Positions 22,542 through 24,970 of a DNA stretch of 24,970 bases are shown piece after piece (the first letter of the stretch is position 1; each line of letters starts with the position of its first letter). Both the position numbers and the translations under genes were made by a program. The notes under the pieces are model-generated. The model saw only the letters and a list, made by a program, of their open reading frames with translations, searched no databases and was not told the origin of the DNA. Origin of the DNA: JAFLUQ01 sp964551215 (GTDB taxonomy: Bacteria > Bacillota > Clostridia > UMGS1883); the NCBI GenBank assembly GCA_964551215.1, contig CAZKBV010000022.1, positions 1 to 24,970 of the forward strand, in the 5' to 3' direction.

Positions 22542-23260
22542 CATATCGCCATACAGCTTTTGGGATTTATGCACACTCCGTCGAGCCACGTTTCAAAGTG
22601 GATGTGGGGCATGGCCTTGCTTTCGGCGGGAGCGGAGCCGATTCCGCTGATTGTTTCCCCGCCGGAAACCTTTTTGCCCACGGATATCATCGACAGCGTG
22701 GAAACCCCCTTGTACACGGTCTTAAGCCCGCCTCGGTGGGTTATTTCTATAACTCCGCCCCAGAGCTTGTCCTCGTAGGCACGGGTAACCTCCCCGTCCG
22801 CCGCCGCCGTGACCGGATCCGCAAGCGCACCCTCTATATCTATTCCCGTGTGAGAGCGCCAGTCCTTCATGGTTTCGGAATACACCGTCTGCAAGGAATA
22901 GTCCTGAAGCACAGTTCCTTTCGCCGGAAGAAGCAGAGGAAAAGGCGGCTCCTCGGAGTTTTCCTCCGGCGAGTCCGTTTCCTCTTCGGGGGCGGCGGGG
23001 AGGACGGCTTTTTCCTCCCCGCCTATGTTTGAAACGGCGGCGGCCCTGTCTTCCGAGGCTTCTTTCGTTTTATTTGTTCCTTCGGCTTCCTCGGAAGCCC
23101 TCAAAAGAGGAAGTATAGCCACCGCGCGCCGGGTTTCTTCCTTTATTTTTTCGGCGTTTTCCAAGCTGCTGCGCACCGCCGTCATCCTTCCGGCGGCAAA
23201 GCTCACCGAAAACACGGCCAGAACGGCAATAAAAGAAAGGCATTTTTTTAAAAATTTCAT
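22541..23260 (-). CDS. M23 family metallopeptidase, SpoIIQ-like
   Basis: A 239-residue membrane-anchored LytM-type peptidoglycan endopeptidase. One N-terminal membrane segment (about 7-23) is followed by an acidic low-complexity linker (about 55-106) and an M23 domain (about 110-235). All zinc-site residues are visible: H137 and D141 in SHTGIDI, and H219/H221 in MPHIHFE. The sequence MKDWRSHTGIDI before the first ligand recalls SpoIIQ, the forespore partner of SpoIIIAH in the engulfment channel. Clostridial SpoIIQ proteins are often catalytically intact, unlike B. subtilis. SpoIIIA genes are not in the window, so SpoIIQ is a likely but not certain assignment; another M23 cell-wall hydrolase is possible. 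GAGGTGA lies about 9 bases upstream. Confidence 0.85.
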   Translation of the reverse strand: MKFLKKCLSFIAVLAVFSVSFAAGRMTAVRSSLENAEKIKEETRRAVAILPLLRASEEAEGTNKTKEASEDRAAAVSNIGGEEKAVLPAAPEEETDSPEENSEEPPFPLLLPAKGTVLQDYSLQTVYSETMKDWRSHTGIDIEGALADPVTAAADGEVTRAYEDKLWGGVIEITHRGGLKTVYKGVSTLSMISVGKKVSGGETISGIGSAPAESKAMPHIHFETWLDGVCINPKSCMAI

Positions 23261-23287
23261 CGCAGTACTTCACCTCAGATTTATCCT

Positions 23288-23328
23288 TGACGATTTTTGT
23301 ATAAAATATACAAAAATTATTTTCGTCA
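23288..23328 (-). repeat. Large hairpin between the small ORF and the M23 gene
   Basis: On the minus strand TGACG (23328-23324) pairs with CGTCA (23292-23288), and ATTTTTGTATA pairs perfectly with TATACAAAAAT (23317-23307 and 23303-23293). This leaves a 3-base loop and a 6-base bulge on one side. The first three bases are the TGA stop codon of the 37-residue ORF, so ribosomes finishing that ORF would disrupt the base of the stem. Confidence 0.55.
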
Positions 23329-23439
23329 TTTAAAAATATCCGCCCATGCGGCGAATATAACCGGAAAATACACCGCCGAGGCCGGTATCAGGGCGGAAAA
23401 TATAACGAAAACCGCTGTCGTTTTAAGCCAAAACTTCAT
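23326..23439 (-). CDS. Small hydrophobic protein, 37 residues
   Basis: An unrecognised ORF starting MKFWLKTTAVFVIFSALIP. It has one lysine-flanked hydrophobic stretch (about 7-31) and a short polar end, consistent with a single-pass membrane peptide or a signal-like sequence. The translation signal is strong: AAGGGG ends 8 bases before the ATG at 23437-23439. It lies 65 bases upstream of the M23 gene on the same strand, suggesting co-expression, possibly during sporulation. Nothing in the sequence shows a function. It is too short for default gene finders, so it may be unannotated in relatives. The strong ribosome binding site and coherent hydrophobic profile argue against chance. Confidence 0.55.
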   Translation of the reverse strand: MKFWLKTTAVFVIFSALIPASAVYFPVIFAAWADIFK

Positions 23440-23499
23440 GAATACATCCCCTTTTCACATAATTTTATGCTTCGGCGAAATATTTAGAACATTTTGTTA

Positions 23500-23528
23500 T
23501 TGAAAAAGTCCGAAAAATGTGCTAAAAT
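23500..23528 (+). promoter_or_regulatory. Sigma-A promoter of citrate synthase
   Basis: TTGAAA (23500-23505) and TAAAAT (23523-23528) are 17 bases apart. The predicted start is near 23535, leaving a leader of about 80 bases. Confidence 0.65.
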
Positions 23529-23538
23529 AAAAAATAAG

Positions 23539-23582
23539 TTTAAGGCTGCCTCGGTGCTTTTTGCGCAATGTCTCGCCTTAAA
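23539..23582 (+). other. Hairpin in the citrate synthase leader
   Basis: Perfect 8-base arms TTTAAGGC (23539-23546) and GCCTTAAA (23575-23582) enclose a 28-base loop and begin within a few bases of the predicted transcription start. A stem at the very 5' end commonly protects an mRNA. The left arm and its flank (TAAGTTTAAGGCT) also occur at 7530-7542. Confidence 0.45.
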
Positions 23583-23615
23583 ACGGCCTTGATTTCAGAA
23601 AGAAAGGATACCGTC

Positions 23616-24965
23616 ATGGAAAAAAGCAACGCGATATTCAAAGAGCTGTGTGAAATATCCAAAAATACATATACTATGGAGCCGGAGCTTTACAGCACGT
23701 ACAACGTAAAGCGGGGGCTGCGCAACGCCGACGGCAGCGGCGTGCTTGTGGGCTTAACAAAGGTGGGTGAGGTTCACGGCTACGTGCTGGACGAAGGGGA
23801 AAAGCTCCCCATCTACGGAACGCTTCGCTATCGCGGAATCGACGTGGAGGAAATAGTGGGCGCGTGCCGTCGGGAAAAGCGCTTCGGCTTTGAAGAGGTG
23901 GCGTATCTTTTGCTTTTCGGAGTTCTCCCCTCAGCCGAGGCTCTGGAAAAGTTCAACAGATACTTAGGCTCTATGAGGGATCTTCCCCCCAACTTTACGG
24001 AGGACATGATTCTTAAAGCTCCCAGCGGAGATATTATGAACAAGCTGGCAAGAAGCGTGCTTGCCTCTTATTCCTATGACCCCAATCCGGACGACAATTC
24101 CCTGGAGAATGTTCTGCGCCAATCCTTCGAACTGATAGCCCGTATGCCGGTAATAATCGCCCACGCTTATCAGGCGAAATCCCATTATTACGACGGAAAA
24201 AGCCTTATCCTCCATAAGCCCGTGGCGGAATATTCCACGGCCGAAAACTTCCTGCACCTTATGCGCGCGGATAACGAATTTACCGCTTCCGAGGCTGAAA
24301 TTCTGGATTTGGCCCTGATTCTTCACGCCGAACACGGCGGCGGCAACAACAGCGCGTTCACGACGCACGTTGTATCCTCCTCGGGAACGGATACCTACAG
24401 CGCAATCGCGGCGGCTATCGGCTCTCTCAAAGGCCCCAAGCACGGCGGCGCAAACGCTAAGGTTATGGGCATGATAGAGGATTTCAAGGCCAACGTAACG
24501 GATATCAACGATGAAAAGCAGATACGCGAGCATATTATAAAAATACTCAACAAAGAAGCCTACGACCGAAGCGGCCTTGTTTACGGAATCGGCCACGCGG
24601 TGTATACAAAAAGCGACCCCCGCGCCGTACTGCTCAGAGAGAACGCTCTCACTTTGGCAAAGCAGAAGGGCATGGAGGAGGAATTTTATCTCTATGATAT
24701 TATTGCAAGGAACACTCCCAAGCTTTTTGCGGAAATAAAAAAGAGCGACAAGGTAATGGCTCCGAATGTGGATTTTTACAGCGGCTTTGTTTATAAGATG
24801 CTGAACATTCCCCCGGAGGTTTACACCCCCATTTTCGCCATGAGCCGAATTGTGGGCTGGTGCGCTCACCGCATTGAGGAAATTACCGTTTCCGACCGTA
24901 TCATCCGTCCGGCGTATAAGGCTGTGTCAAAGCGTCAGGAATACGTTCCCTTGTCCGAACGGTAA
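23616..24965 (+). CDS. gltA: Citrate synthase
   Basis: Condenses acetyl-CoA and oxaloacetate to citrate, feeding 2-oxoglutarate and glutamate synthesis. In 449 residues it carries the family blocks LILHAEHGGGNNSAFT (about 234-249), GPKHGGAN with catalytic H276, GIGHAVYTKSDPRA with catalytic H327, and VDFYSG with catalytic D386. An N-terminal extension of about 50 residues precedes the core, as in many clostridial type I enzymes. Acceptance of propionyl-CoA (methylcitrate synthase activity) cannot be excluded. The start at 23616 is chosen because AAAGGA lies 8 bases upstream; an open frame from 23568 overlaps the leader hairpin. The TAA stop lies 5 bases from the window end. Confidence 0.96.
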   Translation: MEKSNAIFKELCEISKNTYTMEPELYSTYNVKRGLRNADGSGVLVGLTKVGEVHGYVLDEGEKLPIYGTLRYRGIDVEEIVGACRREKRFGFEEVAYLLLFGVLPSAEALEKFNRYLGSMRDLPPNFTEDMILKAPSGDIMNKLARSVLASYSYDPNPDDNSLENVLRQSFELIARMPVIIAHAYQAKSHYYDGKSLILHKPVAEYSTAENFLHLMRADNEFTASEAEILDLALILHAEHGGGNNSAFTTHVVSSSGTDTYSAIAAAIGSLKGPKHGGANAKVMGMIEDFKANVTDINDEKQIREHIIKILNKEAYDRSGLVYGIGHAVYTKSDPRAVLLRENALTLAKQKGMEEEFYLYDIIARNTPKLFAEIKKSDKVMAPNVDFYSGFVYKMLNIPPEVYTPIFAMSRIVGWCAHRIEEITVSDRIIRPAYKAVSKRQEYVPLSER

Positions 24966-24970
24966 AATAA

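Noticed and set aside
23568..23615. Earlier start for citrate synthase
   Set aside because: The frame begins inside the leader hairpin with no ribosome binding site; the ATG at 23616 has AAAGGA at 8 bases.

Overview
This window looks like part of a metagenome-assembled or draft genome of a spore-forming Firmicute in class Clostridia, probably Oscillospirales-like. The reasons are the gene set (bifunctional rel next to recJ, a der-plsY-gpsA run, a SpoIIQ-like M23 protein, a YgiQ radical SAM protein, an ECF-type S component, a DUF421 protein), strong AGGAGG-type ribosome binding sites, near-consensus sigma-A promoters, and GC-rich genes separated by AT-rich spacers. The taxon is inferred; there is no rRNA or tRNA here to confirm it.

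Layout. Bases 1-413 hold no confident gene. A perfect consensus promoter on the minus strand drives something off the left edge. Bases 414-2204 (minus) carry a DUF6933-family protein and a membrane-bound GGDEF diguanylate cyclase with its own promoter. Bases 2405-5992 (minus) encode a large secreted multidomain family 16 glycoside hydrolase. It is divergently transcribed from a short RACo-like [2Fe-2S]/ASKHA protein (6164-7501, plus), and each has its own promoter. That plus-strand gene converges on a long minus-strand cluster across a shared hairpin.

The minus-strand cluster at 17665-7564 reads recJ, rel, der, plsY, gpsA, then two FAD-dependent oxidoreductases (BaiN/HI0933 type and COG2509 type). 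It links DNA repair, the stringent response, 50S ribosome assembly and phospholipid precursor synthesis. A promoter lies about 200 bases upstream of recJ. The leader between them can fold either into a terminator-like hairpin or into a competing long-range helix.

Upstream of recJ is a DUF421 membrane protein (minus). Divergent from it is a plus-strand run: ECF-type S component, YgiQ-type radical SAM protein and folD, the last two overlapping by 95 bases. A 100-N assembly gap sits in the S-component leader. The 55 bases on its two sides are identical, so the gap is very likely an artefact of overlapping contigs.

The right end has a strong hairpin shared between folD and a convergent M23 peptidase (SpoIIQ-like, catalytic residues intact). 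The peptidase is preceded by an unannotated 37-residue hydrophobic ORF and a large stop-codon-proximal hairpin. Citrate synthase (plus) ends the window behind a consensus promoter.

No CRISPR array, intact mobile element, prophage or clear defence system was found. The least explained items are the recJ leader, a pair of hairpins with nearly identical 16-base loops but unrelated stems (10414-10456 and 18946-18990), and the small ORF next to the M23 gene.
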